Assembly (NCBI RefSeq): GCF_033807575.1
Contig: NC_084703.1
Coordinates: forward strand, 4,154,001-4,218,000
DNA: 64,000 bases
Origin: Cydia pomonella
Taxonomy: Eukaryota; Arthropoda; Insecta; Lepidoptera; Tortricidae
Direction: 5' to 3'
Every line of letters starts with the position of its first letter. The first letter of the stretch is position 1. The notes beneath the pieces are model-generated. The model was not told where the DNA came from, made no database searches, and worked only from the letters and a program-made list of their open reading frames with translations. A program made the translations under genes and the position numbers. This document shows, piece by piece, positions 40,598 to 50,016 of this stretch.

Positions 40598-41913
40598 GTA
40601 CCGTAAAACCGGGTTTCTTTAGCCCTAAGGGTAAAGATTGTCCCAAAAAATTAAAAAGATTTAACATTCCGCCACAAAGCCAATAGACGTCCGATCGTAG
40701 CAGTTACGCTCTAAAATCATAAATGACACTACCTACCCGCGACGTAGTACCGTTTCCAAGTTGCTTGCGCAGGTTTCAACTTGTCAGTATCGATCAAGCG
40801 TGAGGTGAGACGTACGTACATAAATGGCGTCTGCAAACTTTTGGTTAAAACAGCGAAATAAGGTAAGTTAGCTTACTAATACCTATATCTTGATACAAAG
40901 CATGTCTTTGAGAATACTGCAATTACAATAAAAACTTATTTAGTCTTTTCTTAGAAACATAAAGTTCGTTAGTATAATCATAGTAAACATTGTCCCCCAT
41001 TTCGGGGAACTTTAGCCCGCGGGTAGCTAGCCTACAAGTAATACCCATTGATTGTACCTATCGTATTAAAATGACATAATCATACGATTATGTCATTTTA
41101 GACGAAGATCAGTTGATAGTTTTCGTTAATCCAATGATAGTTTTCGTTGAAAGACTGAATTAATTAAGTGCTGGTATCTAAATTTTAAGTTTTTCATGAT
41201 TGTTGTGAGTGTTTGCTCTCCATTGGTTTAAAATAAGTGTAAGTGAGTCTTAAGTTACAAAAACGAATTGTTACCCTACTAATTCCAACGATTATTCTCG
41301 TTAAAATGCTGTGATTTAAGAATTTGTTACGTTTTCAGTATTAAGTTTTACTTGACTGAGATTTTGTACTTTTATTTTACTTAGAGGTAAAATATTACCA
41401 TATTCTTGTTACTAATAAAGGTGATTATTATCGTATATGTTGACTAATTTTAATGATGATTCTCATTAACAGGCTGTTAATTAAGGTTTTGTTAAAATTT
41501 GAACAACTTTTATTCTATCTCAGAACTGAAAAAGTTATTTTTGGTTGATTTTTGCTCAAATAAATGTCAAATATTGTATCAAAAATTGATTTGTTTCATT
41601 TGCTAGCCTACCTGAAAGAGGTTTCTTGGGTTTCTTTGTTGTTTAGATTAATAGTGGGACTTTCTGTATGAAAATAAGTATAAAGTTCAAACTTACCCGC
41701 ATCTAAGATCAACTTTGGCCCAAAAATGAAAAAACAAAAAAAAATACACAGAAGGTTTTTTTTTACATTTTTTTTACGTTTACTTATCCGACGTATCCTT
41801 AAGATGCACCTAACCGTAACTAAAAATTCGGATCAAGGATAGAAACGTAAATGATCTAGAAATATATAAAAAAATACAAGAAAAAAGGGTCATGTAACCC
41901 GACTTTACGGTAC
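40598..41913. mobile_element. 1.32-kb element flanked by TTAA, with inverted tips
   Basis: TTAA (40,594-40,597) then GTACCGTAAAACCGGGTT; at the right AACCCGACTTTACGGTAC then TTAA (41,914-41,917). Inner text TTTAGCCC recurs near 41,015. At 40,824-40,862 a Kozak-like CATAAATGGCG opens 13 codons ending AATAAG/GTAAGT, an ideal donor, so the element may keep the first exon of a lost transposase gene. A perfect 15-bp-arm hairpin is at 41,066-41,100. Confidence 0.6.
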
Positions 41914-41917
41914 TTAA

Positions 41918-43000
41918 GTAGGAGGGACAAAAATCAAAATAAAAAATAATCGTGCCCAATCATTTTTAATGAAGGTCGCCAAAAAAATAAGAATCAAACT
42001 TAAAAATCAAAAAGACTAAGTAGTTCTTTAAAAAGGTCAAGGTCACTGCGAGCCCATCTTGAAGTATGGAAAATAAGTAAAATTGCGATTTTATTGGTTT
42101 AATTTTGCAATTATGTATATAATATATAGTTGATATATAATCTTTTTTTTTTTTGATAAAATGTAAGGATCGTATGTAAAGAGTAAAGTAAATAATTATA
42201 TAGGAAAAGAGAGCCCTCTTGAAGCATTTTAAGGAAACTAATTTCGAAGCCCTATCTCTATTTTGTATCCGAAACTAGCAATGTATGTATGCGTGCACAT
42301 CTACATATGCATCCGTATGTGTAGGTACTTTATTGCGAAAAATTGCTCATTTGCTATCTATTTTACTCGATTTTGTTATAAAATTCAACATGTATCATCA
42401 TCCCTATACAATATAAATACTCTTTATTACACACCTCAATAAAAGAAAACAATACAAAAGAAAACAGAAACATAAGCACAGGTAAACAACATGCGGTCTT
42501 ATCGCTAAAAAGCGATCTCTTCCAGGCAACCTTTGGGTTGCGGAAATTAAAAAAATTACATTGTCAGTAAGTAAGTGTACATAGGTACACATACAACTGG
42601 ATGGTACTGGATAAAAATAATGGTACGAAAGTGTGATCAAGAAAACAATAAATGTGATAATTAAGTAGGTCAGTAGGTAAATTGAAGAAAATTTAAAGTT
42701 TGACAATCACTGCTGTTTTAAATAGGTAAAGATGGGATTGTTTCTTTCCGATCTTTACCTGGATGGGTCACGATCGGATATCGGTCTACAGCAGTGCTAG
42801 GCCTGTTAACACAATTACAAAAACAAACACAGTTTCATCACAATACGCAAAATAAATTACAGGGCGAATTCAAATTCGCGAAATTTACCTTGCTCTCTGT
42901 GATTGAGCATAGCACAAACTTCCTGAGCAACGCGGGGACACTGGCAGTCGAGGCGCAATGAAATGGTGTCTTACACAATGTTGCCACCATTAAAAAATAA
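41918..43000. other. Non-coding stretch, no gene seen
   Basis: AT-rich DNA. The 100-codon minus frame at 42,404-42,706 is hydrophobic but lacks any family or splice support. Confidence 0.35.
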
Positions 43001-43159
43001 AGCCAAATTAGGGAGAAATGAATGTCCTACGTTCTTCACCCGCATCCGGTATTTACCCAACATACCTTAATCGTTGAATCGCCGCATTTCAAAATGGCCC
43101 TTATTTTGATATCGGCTAGCCGTAATGTAATACGGCGGATTATACAATACGACTGCGAT

Positions 43160-43380
43160 ACTTATAAGCAGGGATCGGAACCGGTTTTTTGCAAAAACAT
43201 CGAAATAACCATATATTTCGGTTTATTTTATACTCAAAATGAACTCTCAGTTGTGTTTTTAGATAACGACTTCGTATTATTAGATTGCCCGATTAGGAAT
43301 GAAATAATTAACAAAGAACGAAAAAATACCGTTTTCGTTCCCATACAAAAAATACCGGTTTCCGATCCCTGCTTATAAGT
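43160..43380 (+). repeat. Dispersed repeat, partner of 48,145-48,625
   Basis: CATATATTTCGGTTTATT, ATTAACAAAGAACGAAAAA and CCGGTTTCCGATCCCTG occur in the same order at 48,190-48,622, where extra sequence is inserted between the first and second blocks. It explains the 118-codon frame at 43,022-43,378. Confidence 0.65.
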
Positions 43381-43759
43381 ATATAAATCCCCTCGTCAAT
43401 GTAATTGCATTAAATTTGCCATCTAGTGGCAAACATCAAAGTAGTTATCTTTTACTTATGACGCACAAGTGTGAGCAATGTAAAATACTAAGTATATTTC
43501 TTAAAAAAATTACCTTGTTTATTGATTGATTATACGTAGTAAAAGAACATGTGATTATTAAATTATAATACGAAAAGTGGTCAAATCGCAAAATGCTGTC
43601 GTTTTATTTAAAATAATGAAATAATTAGACCGGTTACGAAAGTACCGGGAAATCCTGGTTCTTTAAAACAGTACCGGTTCTGCAATCCCTAATAAGGATG
43701 TTATGCCCATCACTATTTCTTCTGTGTACGTATATTTAGAAACTGTCTCCGCCTCCAAT

Positions 43760-44040
43760 TCGTGCGATAAGGACAACTGCAGCCCGGACTGAAATTCACA
43801 TGCAAAATACTCAAAAATCGAGGTTTCGCTCTCGACTGTTTCCTCCTCCAAAACGCAATCAATCTTTATGAAATTTTGGAAACTGCAAGAGGAAGAAATA
43901 ATCTATGCCGCTATGTTTTGATTTTTTGGATATTTTTTGTCATATTTGTATACTGTGCCTTTTTTTACAGCCAATTCAATTGAGCCGTTTTTGCGATTTT
44001 CGAGGCGCTGTATCTTTCTTCAAAATAAAATAATCCAAAA
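43760..44040 (+). repeat. Dispersed repeat, copy 2 (pair with 14,545-14,780)
   Basis: GTGCGATAAGGACAACTGCA, TCGACTGTTTCCTCCTCCAA and GAGCCGTTTTTGCGATTTTC are shared in order with the first copy. Confidence 0.5.
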
Positions 44041-44170
44041 AAGCAAAACATAGCGGCACAGATATTGATGATATTGATCTTATTTGAAAAAATCACTGCT
44101 CTAGGTTAAAAATCCAGGGAGGAATCAGTCGAGAGCGTTTGTATGGAAAAATCGCAACTAGGAATTCCTC

Positions 44171-44458
44171 TTAAAGCAAATGCGAATTCTGGCAAATGCG
44201 TTCAGGGGTCCCTTCATGGCATATTTGGTCAGTCCATCGCATAGGTGGCCTTCTACGCGGCCTTTTTCCGTTTGCTCTACCCTGCACCACTAGACGCTCT
44301 ATGGAGTCGTTGTTTCGCCTCGAGACGTGACCGAAGAAACTGAGTGAGCGGGTCTTAACGAGAGTCGAAAGGCGCTGCTTGATACGGGGTTCTTTAAGGA
44401 TGGAGACAGTAGTCCGAAATCGGTCCAGGATATCCCCAGCATTTTCCCCCAGCACCAC
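44171..44458 (-). pseudogene. LINE ORF2 C-terminal fragment
   Basis: Minus-strand reading RSLSFFGHVSRRNNDSIERL followed by VVQGRANGKRPRRRPPMRWT matches the end of reverse-transcriptase ORFs of non-LTR elements (FGH[VI]xRR...xERLxxxGxxxGKRxRGRxPxRW). Fragment only; no endonuclease or catalytic core is nearby. Confidence 0.7.
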
Positions 44459-44499
44459 ATTTCTAGGGCGTCTATCTTCTTCTCCTCTGTCTTTCGTTC

Positions 44500-44930
44500 T
44501 GTTACACGCTACTACCCTCCATAATACACGCTACGAGTCGGTTTTTGAGCGTTGCAGACATCACGCCAATAATATCTCCCACAAAATTCTTCTTTCTTTC
44601 CATCCTGTTACTTCCTGCTGGGGTGTAGGGCTCGAACCATTTTTTTCCACTGACTCCGGTCCTGGGCAGCTTGACCTCTTCCCACGCCATTCCCAATACA
44701 CCCAACTCTTGCTCCACGGAACGGCGCCAAGTAAATTTAGGGCGACCATGTTTCCGTTTTCCGGGCAGCTTCCAGGTCAGAGCAACTTTAGATAGGTGGA
44801 TGTCAGGCTTCCTAAGGATATGCCCAATCTAATGCTATTTGCGCGTTTGGATCTCCTTGTGTACGGGTACTTGTCCGGCTATTCTCCATAAGTAATCGTT
44901 TGTGATCCAGTTAGGCCAAAAGATACGTAG
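44500..44930 (-). pseudogene. Second LINE fragment (RTE-like C-terminus)
   Basis: Minus strand: NDYLWRIAGQVPVHKEIQTR, IGHILRKPDI, then ALTWKLPGKRKHGRPKFTWR and RSVEQELGVLGMAWEEVK. This is the typical RTE-type ending (IGHxLRKP...ALxWxPxGKRxxGRPxxTWRR...). Stops interrupt it. It lies next to the other LINE fragment in the same orientation. Confidence 0.7.
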
Positions 44931-44934
44931 AATT

Positions 44935-45500
44935 TGTACGTTGTCCCACAATATATGTCAATGGAAAGGTAAGTAATTTGATAGTAATATTAATTCCATA
45001 GTGCATTTACGCTAAGAGGATCACTTTAGTCCGATTTGTGACTCACTTATTTGACGTGGCTATTTGTGCCTTACATACAAAAGCCATACATTTGGCGTGC
45101 CCCTCCTTCGCAAAACTCGGTAGACTGATTTGAACAGAAAATTACAAACAAGGCGTCTTCAGTTGGTTAAATGTTCTAAGGTTGCCACAACAAAACTCTA
45201 TATTTGTATTAAAAAATCAATAGATAGTCGATGAAATCCTGTCAAAATTGATTTCTAGTCATTTTTGGCAGAAAATGTCCAAAACACAAACCAAAGCATT
45301 GTAAAACTAATTAATTATAACAAATAAAACAAATTTTAGTGAAATTACATTCCCAGTTAGACCAGAAATAAGTAACCAAATCAGGAAATAAAAAAAATTG
45401 CTGAAAAATGGCCAGGTGAACTATGAATGTAAATATAAATAGAAATGAAATTATTTAATTTTATTTAAGTACAACGTAATACAAGAGGTATAGAAAACTC
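44935..45500. other. Non-coding stretch, no gene seen
   Basis: AT-rich; no exon-like or repeated segments recognised. Confidence 0.35.
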
Positions 45501-45503
45501 ACT

Positions 45504-45712
45504 TCATGTAAGGTCAATGTGTGTAAGACCGTCAGAGGGCAATGACCTCTCGTATTTGTATACGTACTTCACTCGGACAATGTGAGAAAGAACGCGCCTC
45601 GCTCCTGCTCTACCATTCTGCAAGTTTAGTGGAGTATGTTTATGCGACGAAACTTGTAGACGGTCTTGCCTGATAAACGATCTTTCCTACGTTGACCTTA
45701 ATTCATTGTTAA
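45504..45712. repeat. Short relative of the 1.78-kb element
   Basis: GTAAGGTCAATGTGTGTAAG and ACCGTC at the left, GACGGTCTTGCCTGATAAAC and CTACGTTGACCTTA at the right. The ends resemble 1,920-3,700. Confidence 0.6.
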
Positions 45713-46014
45713 TAATAAAAATTGATAAAAATAATCATTGAAATCTAAATATACAGGGAAAATTGATACAAGCAATGCAAAATGCATTAAGAGAAGGCTA
45801 GGAAAAAAATATATTTATATGTTGAATGTTTTCACGTTTTTATCAAGACCAAATGCCATAATAAAATCACATAAATACTAGACTATATTTTCAATTTCAA
45901 AGGCACACTGTAACCAAAAGAGGGATGTATAATCGTCCATACGAAAAGAGTAAACGTTTTTCCACTTCTAAGTATTTTGTTGTCTCCATGATTTTTTTAT
46001 AAAAAACTAGGTTT

Positions 46015-46260
46015 ATTCGCTATGTGCACGACTGTCACGCAACCTAGTGTCCGCAAGTCTAGTGGAAAACGTCAATTCACTACATCTTATAAAACTACTC
46101 CAAAACTAAAAACTGCTGAATGAATTTTCATACGACTTTCATCTATCAATAGAGTGGTTCTTGAGGAAGGCTTAGGTATATAACTTGTTAAGGTTTTGTG
46201 TAAATTGGTTGAAATATAATGAAGTCGGAAAAAATCACGCTGGCTAGGAGCTTTCATCGA
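46015..46260 (-). repeat. Dispersed repeat (LINE or MITE tail), partner of 9,295-9,370
   Basis: TTCGCTATGTGCACGACTGT and AAAACGTCAATTCACTACAT are inverted at 9,295-9,375. It continues with ATGAATTTTCATACGACTTT and GAGTGGTTCTTGAGGAAGGC, text also seen in diverged form at 53,225-53,375. Confidence 0.5.
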
Positions 46261-46942
46261 AAATGCTGTCTAATCCGTTTGAGCTATTACAACACAATGT
46301 ATGGTGGGGTTGTTTCTCATTCATAGGTCTACAAAAAAGTCCGCGATGTTAAATGTCTATCTTTTAAGGATAACTTACTACCTATACCCATTCTTAACTT
46401 CTAGAAAAAAAACACGTAATATGTGGCATTTGCAAAGCTATTTACACGGATACATTATTAATAATTATCAAATTAAATACGTTACTTATATTAAGCATTT
46501 CATACAGATTACAATGGTCCTTTACACCATACATTTTAAATGAATATTTCAGGAAAAATCGTAAATTAAAGTTTCATTTCGAGCCATATAACTTATACGA
46601 AATGTTAAAGACACTATCCGCAGTTGGTTCTAATTTTTACCACCTTATGCGCTGGGATCGCTTTACTTACCGCCACCATGCACTTCGCACGGTCCCAATA
46701 GGTTTTCCTTTTTTTTTCAACATTTTCAGTGCAAAAGCGATCGACATTAAAATCAAAGCGATTTGTTAAGATTTAATTAGTGGAAACCGTTTTCTCCCGA
46801 AATGGAATTTCATAGAAAAAGTACCGTTATTTCGTTAGGATCGCAAATATCTTCCCTCTCAAAGTTGGCTTCATAGAAAAAATCACAAAAACATGTCCAA
46901 TTTTCATTTATTTGCAGTTCTATATCGTGTATACCATAGCAG

Positions 46943-47484
46943 TACAGTCAAGGTTTTATATATCGATACGGACAAAGTGCCAAAAATATGTATACACTGT
47001 GTTTTTATTGAATTCAGTTAACTCCGGGGTATGGGTAAGTACGTTTAAGGAAACGAAATGGTATAAATAATTTTAAAAAATATTTTTTTTATTTACATAA
47101 AAAGTAATTAAATGTCGCATATAGCGTTGTTACACGGGCATTACATTTAATTCAAACAAGCAATTGAAAACTGACATATCAATGTGATTTCGAACATCAA
47201 TCGTCCGAGATAGTATTCTCTCATACTAAACACGAATCAATATGTAAACAGGCCCTGAGGCAAGTGTATACGCTCGTAAGGGCTTTATAAGATAAAAATG
47301 AATTATTGATTATCTTTATCTCCGTTACGGAATTAATTAGAATACCGATGTTTTTGAGACAGTTACTTAATTTAAGCTCAGGAATGAGTGCACTCATGAA
47401 ACTAACGTAAATAAAAAAAACACGGTGTATATTAAGGTAGTGTGTACATATTTTTGTCACTTAGTCCGTATCGATATTTAATGT
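46943..47484. mobile_element. Foldback family K, copy 2, split by MITE E copy 3
   Basis: Left arm TACAGTCAAGGTTTTATATA, TCGATACGGACAAAGTGCC and AAAAATATGTATACAC; right arm GTGTACATATTTTTGTCACT with TAGTCCGTATCGATATTTAA. MITE E copy 3 (47,013-47,431) sits between the arms. Confidence 0.7.
47013..47431 (+). mobile_element. MITE family E, copy 3
   Basis: GTGTTTTTATTGAATTCAG to AACGTAAATAAAAAAAACAC then GGTG, matching 5,062-5,537 across its length. Inserted within a family K foldback. Confidence 0.75.
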
Positions 47485-47639
47485 ATCTGAATATCCGCTC
47501 CGATAAATCCAAAGCCAACTGTATATTCATATTTGATGGTTTCAGGTATTGCTTGTACTGCGGGCGAATCAAACACTGTCACACGAAAAGGTTTTTTTTA
47601 TTTTTTTTTCATTTCATTTTTAGGTTTATTTTTTAAGTC

Positions 47640-48140
47640 AGATTTGTATGTAATAGGGTTGTTTCCAATTTTTTGAAACGCTTCTATCACGTTCTATATT
47701 AACTAAAAGTTGCCCTAAAATTCAACTTTTATACTAAAAACGGCTTTAAATATGTTAATTTAACAAAATATATTTTGACAGCTGCTTTCGCGCCCAAAAC
47801 GCTCTTTGAAAATTGTGTGACGTCACAGTTTACGGTTTGACACATAACTACATACACACGTAGAAGATACGAACTGTCAACTGACATTTGTCATTTGTTG
47901 TTTATCGCCTAACTGTCAACAGTGTCAATCCGAGAGTTGTGACGTCATCAGAATCTTCAATGACGTTTCGAGTTTGGTCACGTGACGTGTGCTAAAAGAT
48001 ATTTTAAATTCAATATTTACAAAAATATGGTCATTACAGGTCCCCTAAAAGTAGTTTAACATGTTCTTATAATCCAAAAGCATTTATTGGGATACAATTC
48101 GACCCTGAGATTTGTAGATGGAAACAACCCTATTTAGGTG
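47640..48140. other. Non-coding stretch with possible small palindrome
   Basis: No gene seen. GGGTTGTTTCCAATTTTTTG at 47,658 and GGAAACAACCC at 48,119 are inverted, so this may be one more foldback of about 480 bp; inner matches are weak. Confidence 0.35.
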
Positions 48141-48144
48141 GTTT

Positions 48145-48625
48145 GAAGCAGGCATCCGAACTGATTTTTGGCAGAAACTTCGAAATAAAATAACCATATA
48201 TTTCGGTTTATTCTATACTCCAAATGTCGGACTTAGTTTGTTTTTAGACAACGACTGTTTCTTTTTTATGATTATGATACAGGAGGCAAACGGATCACTT
48301 GTTTTTTTTTTTTTTTCAATAAAATACAGTGGATACTGACTTAATATTAAATACAACGTCCCACAAAACTGTTTGCACAGTTTGACTGTGGGATCCGTGG
48401 GGCTATACTAGGTGTACATAATGGTAAGCGATTACCGCAGCCCATGGACACTTGCAACACCAGAGGGGTTTTAAGTGCGTTGCCGTCTTTTGAGATGGGA
48501 GTACGCTCTTTTCTTGAAGGTTTGAAGGTATCCGTCCGGAAATACCGCAGGCAGGAAATTAACAAAGAACGAAAAACTGCCGTTTTTGTTCCCATACAAA
48601 TATACCGGTTTCCGATCCCTGGTTT
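48145..48625 (+). repeat. Dispersed repeat, partner of 43,160-43,380, with insertion
   Basis: The two halves of the 43,160-43,380 repeat are separated here by about 280 bases (from roughly 48,265), including TAATGGTAAGCGATTACCGC-type text related to the 389-bp hairpin family. Confidence 0.5.
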
Positions 48626-48660
48626 GAAGAGCTCCTCATTCTAGTCGGATTTTTTTTATA

Positions 48661-49049
48661 CTACGTCGGTGGCAAACAAGCATACGGCCCGCCTGATGGT
48701 AAGCAGTCTCCGTAGCCTATGTACGCCTGCAACTCCAGAGGAGTTACATGCGCGTTGCCGACCCTAGCATCCCCCCCTCGTTGAGCTCTGGCAACCTTAC
48801 TCACCGGCAGGAACACAACACTACTGTGAATGTCATCTCGCTTTGTGTGGTAGGGCACAGCACAGCGGGTGTCATTCCAGATCTAGAGCAGAGCCCAACT
48901 GTAGTGAGTAAGGTTGCCAGAGCTCAACGAGGGTGCGTATTGTTAGGGTCGGCAACGCGCATGTAACTCCCCTGGAGTTGCAGGCGTACATAGCCTACGG
49001 AGACTGCTTACCATCAGGTGGGCCGTATGCTTGTTTGCCACCGACGTAG
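48661..49049. mobile_element. 389-bp hairpin element with about 145-bp arms
   Basis: CTACGTCGGTGGCAAACAAG at the left and CTTGTTTGCCACCGACGTAG at the right are exact complements. Pairing continues through GGTAAGCAGTCTCCGTAG, AACTCCAGAGGAGTTACATG and GAGCTCTGGCAACCTTACTC. The loop is about 95 bases. A half copy lies in Tpc1 intron 5 (26,013-26,150). Confidence 0.85.
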
Positions 49050-49059
49050 CATTAAAAAA

Positions 49060-49830
49060 AGTGCGAGTGTGACTCGCATACCGAGGGTTCCGTACATATT
49101 TTAATTTTATACCAATGTATAGTTTTGGGATTTTTCCCTTAACTTGTAGAGTAAGACGACTTACAAATTTCATAGTCCTAGGTTAATCCTACCCTATAAT
49201 TAGTATCCTATAAATTTTGATTCCCTTCAGAGTGTCGAAATATACGTTTTTTGCATAAACGGCCGTATCTTTTTTTTACGTAAACTTAAAAGATTGATTT
49301 TTTCGCAGCTTCAAGGAATTGTAGACCTTAGTATATAGCTTTAATTTCAATTAGTTACCTCCACACGTTCCAAAGATAAAGAGTCTTGACAGACAGACGG
49401 AATAACGGACGGACGGATAACAAAGTGAGCATATAAAGGTTTCCTTATTTCCTTTTGAAGTGCGGAACCCTAAAAACGCCAAGAAAATGAAAATTGGCCC
49501 ATTTAAATTAATAACTTTAGATTCCTTTTTTTTACATTACATAACATAACAGATTTATTAAATACAAACGAAGACGTATTGCCTGTAGACGGAAAGTGCA
49601 AAAGAAGAAAAGGGTACCCACTCGACGGTTACTACATAAACTGAGGTTCGGAGAAACGGGAGGTATGTAACTATGTAAAGCTCGCTTAGCACTGAGCGAA
49701 GATTTATATATCCACCCCAAATGGCAGCGTTCTAGCACTAACGACCATAGAGCAAAGCCTCGAACAGACAGACAGACATGGTGAACTAATAAAGGTTCCT
49801 AGTTGACTACGGAACCCTAAAAACAGTTGA
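49060..49830. repeat. LINE/SINE tail-like dispersed repeats
   Basis: GACAGACAGACGGAATAACG, then GGTTTCC-TTT and GTGCGGAACCCTAAAAA (about 49,390-49,478), and a second GACAGACAGACATGGTGAAC with ACGGAACCCTAAAAA (49,760-49,820), are the 3' ends of a widespread insect retroposon type. No coding part is left. Confidence 0.5.
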
Positions 49831-49945
49831 AGATCAATTACCCACTGGGCAAAGTAACATTTTACGGTACTTGTTAACATTTTCTGAATTTCCCAAGGTA
49901 ACCCTAGTTAACTATATAATTTGTATAATTATAATATGTTTGTAG

Positions 49946-50016
49946 TGGGCACTTTGTCACCTTTATGCGAGAGATGCCACTACCCACAACAGAGGAACCC
50001 GCAACGCTACAAAGAG
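49946..50016 (+). CDS. Unrecognised gene, exon n-4 (CxxC-containing)
   Basis: Acceptor TGTTTGTAG (weak), two bases plus 23 codons, donor GAG/GTATAA in phase 0. The peptide GTLSPLCERCHYPQQRNPQR YKE carries a C-x-x-C-H motif that may be half of a zinc site. Earlier exons must exist because there is no start here; none was identified between 39 and 49.9 kb. The assignment rests on phase and on the exon that follows. Confidence 0.55.

Noticed and set aside
40824..40862. Possible first exon of a host gene (M-A-S-A-N-F-W start, perfect donor)
   Set aside because: It lies inside a TTAA-flanked element with inverted tips, so a transposon origin is more likely; recorded as part of that element.
43022..43378. 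118-codon plus-strand open frame
   Set aside because: Coincides with a dispersed repeat also found at 48,145-48,625 where the frame is broken.
47526..47577. Cys/His-rich peptide (YCLYCGRIKHCHTKR) suggesting a zinc finger exon
   Set aside because: Only one C-x-x-C/H-x-H-like group, poor donor (GTTTTT) and no linked exon.
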